A stretch of DNA of 14,757 bases, taken from NCBI GenBank assembly GCA_023300835.1, contig JALZVB010000094.1, positions 1 through 14,757 of the forward strand, in the 5' to 3' direction. Every line of letters begins with the position of its first letter. Position 1 is the stretch's first letter. The translations under genes and the position numbers were made by a program. The notes beneath the pieces were generated by a model that saw only the letters and a program-made list of their open reading frames with translations, was not told where the DNA came from and made no database searches. This DNA is from Saprospiraceae bacterium (GTDB lineage: Bacteria; Bacteroidota; Bacteroidia; Chitinophagales; Saprospiraceae). Below are positions 14,528 to 14,757 of this stretch, piece after piece.

Positions 14528-14757
14528 ATGAATCCTATCCTATCCTTGCTCTCAGTAGTGTTGTTTTCTACTTCACTCATGGCAAATATTGAGCTTGTAT
14601 GTCCCAAAAACCTTACACTTCCATGTGATGCAGATGTATCCAGACTCGAAGATTTTGGTGATGCTACTTTAATCAAAAACGGTATCAGTTACAGTGCAGG
14701 ACTGGCACATGTAGAGTATTTTACCAACAGTTGTAACATCGGTTTTATAACAAGGAA
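14528..14757 (+). CDS. Secreted protein with Cys-rich HYR-like module, N-terminal fragment (3' end outside window)
   Basis: An ATG at 14528 opens a frame that runs off the right edge, giving 76 full codons. The first 19 residues (MNPILSLLSVVLFSTSLMA) form a signal peptide. The mature part begins NIELVCPKNLTLPCDADVSR and continues EDFGDATLIKNGISYSAG, with later HVEYFTNSCNIGFITR. This CP-x-x-LTLPCD-x-D...G-x-A...C-x-x-x-x-ITR layout is that of the HYR/Ig-like modules repeated many times in large surface proteins of Saprospiraceae and relatives. In those proteins the paired cysteines are thought to form disulfides and the modules to act in adhesion or display. Total length, repeat number and a C-terminal sorting domain cannot be seen. 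It is divergent from thrA. Signal peptide and module are fairly clear; function is not. Confidence 0.75.
   Translation, partial: MNPILSLLSVVLFSTSLMANIELVCPKNLTLPCDADVSRLEDFGDATLIKNGISYSAGLAHVEYFTNSCNIGFITR

Noticed and set aside
14275..14592. 105-codon plus-strand frame upstream of the HYR-like gene
   Set aside because: It overlaps the HYR-like signal peptide gene in another frame and has no domain or conserved pattern.
1..14757. CRISPR array, tRNA or rRNA genes, insertion sequences, prophage, defence or toxin-antitoxin systems
   Set aside because: Read on both strands, no regularly spaced repeats, cloverleaf-like sequences, transposase motifs or such gene families were seen.

Overview
The window looks like ordinary chromosome from an AT-rich member of the Bacteroidota, probably close to the Saprospiria. 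Four things point there. The secreted endonuclease carries a type IX secretion sorting domain. The E1 alpha and beta subunits of a 2-oxoacid dehydrogenase are fused. Gene starts mostly lack Shine-Dalgarno sequences. At the right edge a secreted protein begins with a Cys-rich HYR-like module of the sort abundant in Saprospiraceae. The placement is inference; there is no rRNA here to test it.

Layout. At 1-138 lies the 3' end of a gene ending like aspartyl-tRNA synthetase. A GH3-family enzyme follows on the minus strand (321-1826). A dyad-rich divergent region (1827-2105) separates it from a two-gene operon of exported thioredoxin-fold proteins (2106-3208), which ends in a clear intrinsic terminator. 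Converging on that terminator is a small NTF2/SnoaL-like gene (3271-3636, minus). Then comes a minus-strand unit of the fused E1 dehydrogenase (4395-6377) and a conserved hypothetical gene (3812-4369), closed by a perfect 11-bp terminator hairpin. Next on the plus strand are a secreted endonuclease I (6972-8027) and a BioY biotin transporter (8386-8916), each isolated by long AT-rich gaps. The threonine operon thrA-thrB-thrC runs on the minus strand (14169 to 9357). The truncated HYR-like gene starts divergently from it at 14528.

How the genes work together. thrA (aspartokinase fused to homoserine dehydrogenase), thrB and thrC supply five steps of the route from aspartate to threonine; only aspartate-semialdehyde dehydrogenase is missing from the cluster. 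The E1 enzyme decarboxylates a branched-chain 2-oxoacid or pyruvate and needs separately encoded E2 and E3 partners. The two thioredoxin-fold proteins probably act together outside the cytoplasm. The remaining genes look like independent units.

I found no CRISPR array, tRNA, rRNA, transposase, phage gene, toxin-antitoxin pair or defence system. The most interesting signals are non-coding: a 14-bp inverted repeat enclosing alternating AGCCAA/TTGGCT copies (1896-1994), a split dyad with a 14-bp spacer before bioY (8310-8347), a palindrome sharing its half-site (9177-9191), and two copies of a GC-rich REP-like sequence (189-207 and 3666-3684). I do not see a convincing new biological system.
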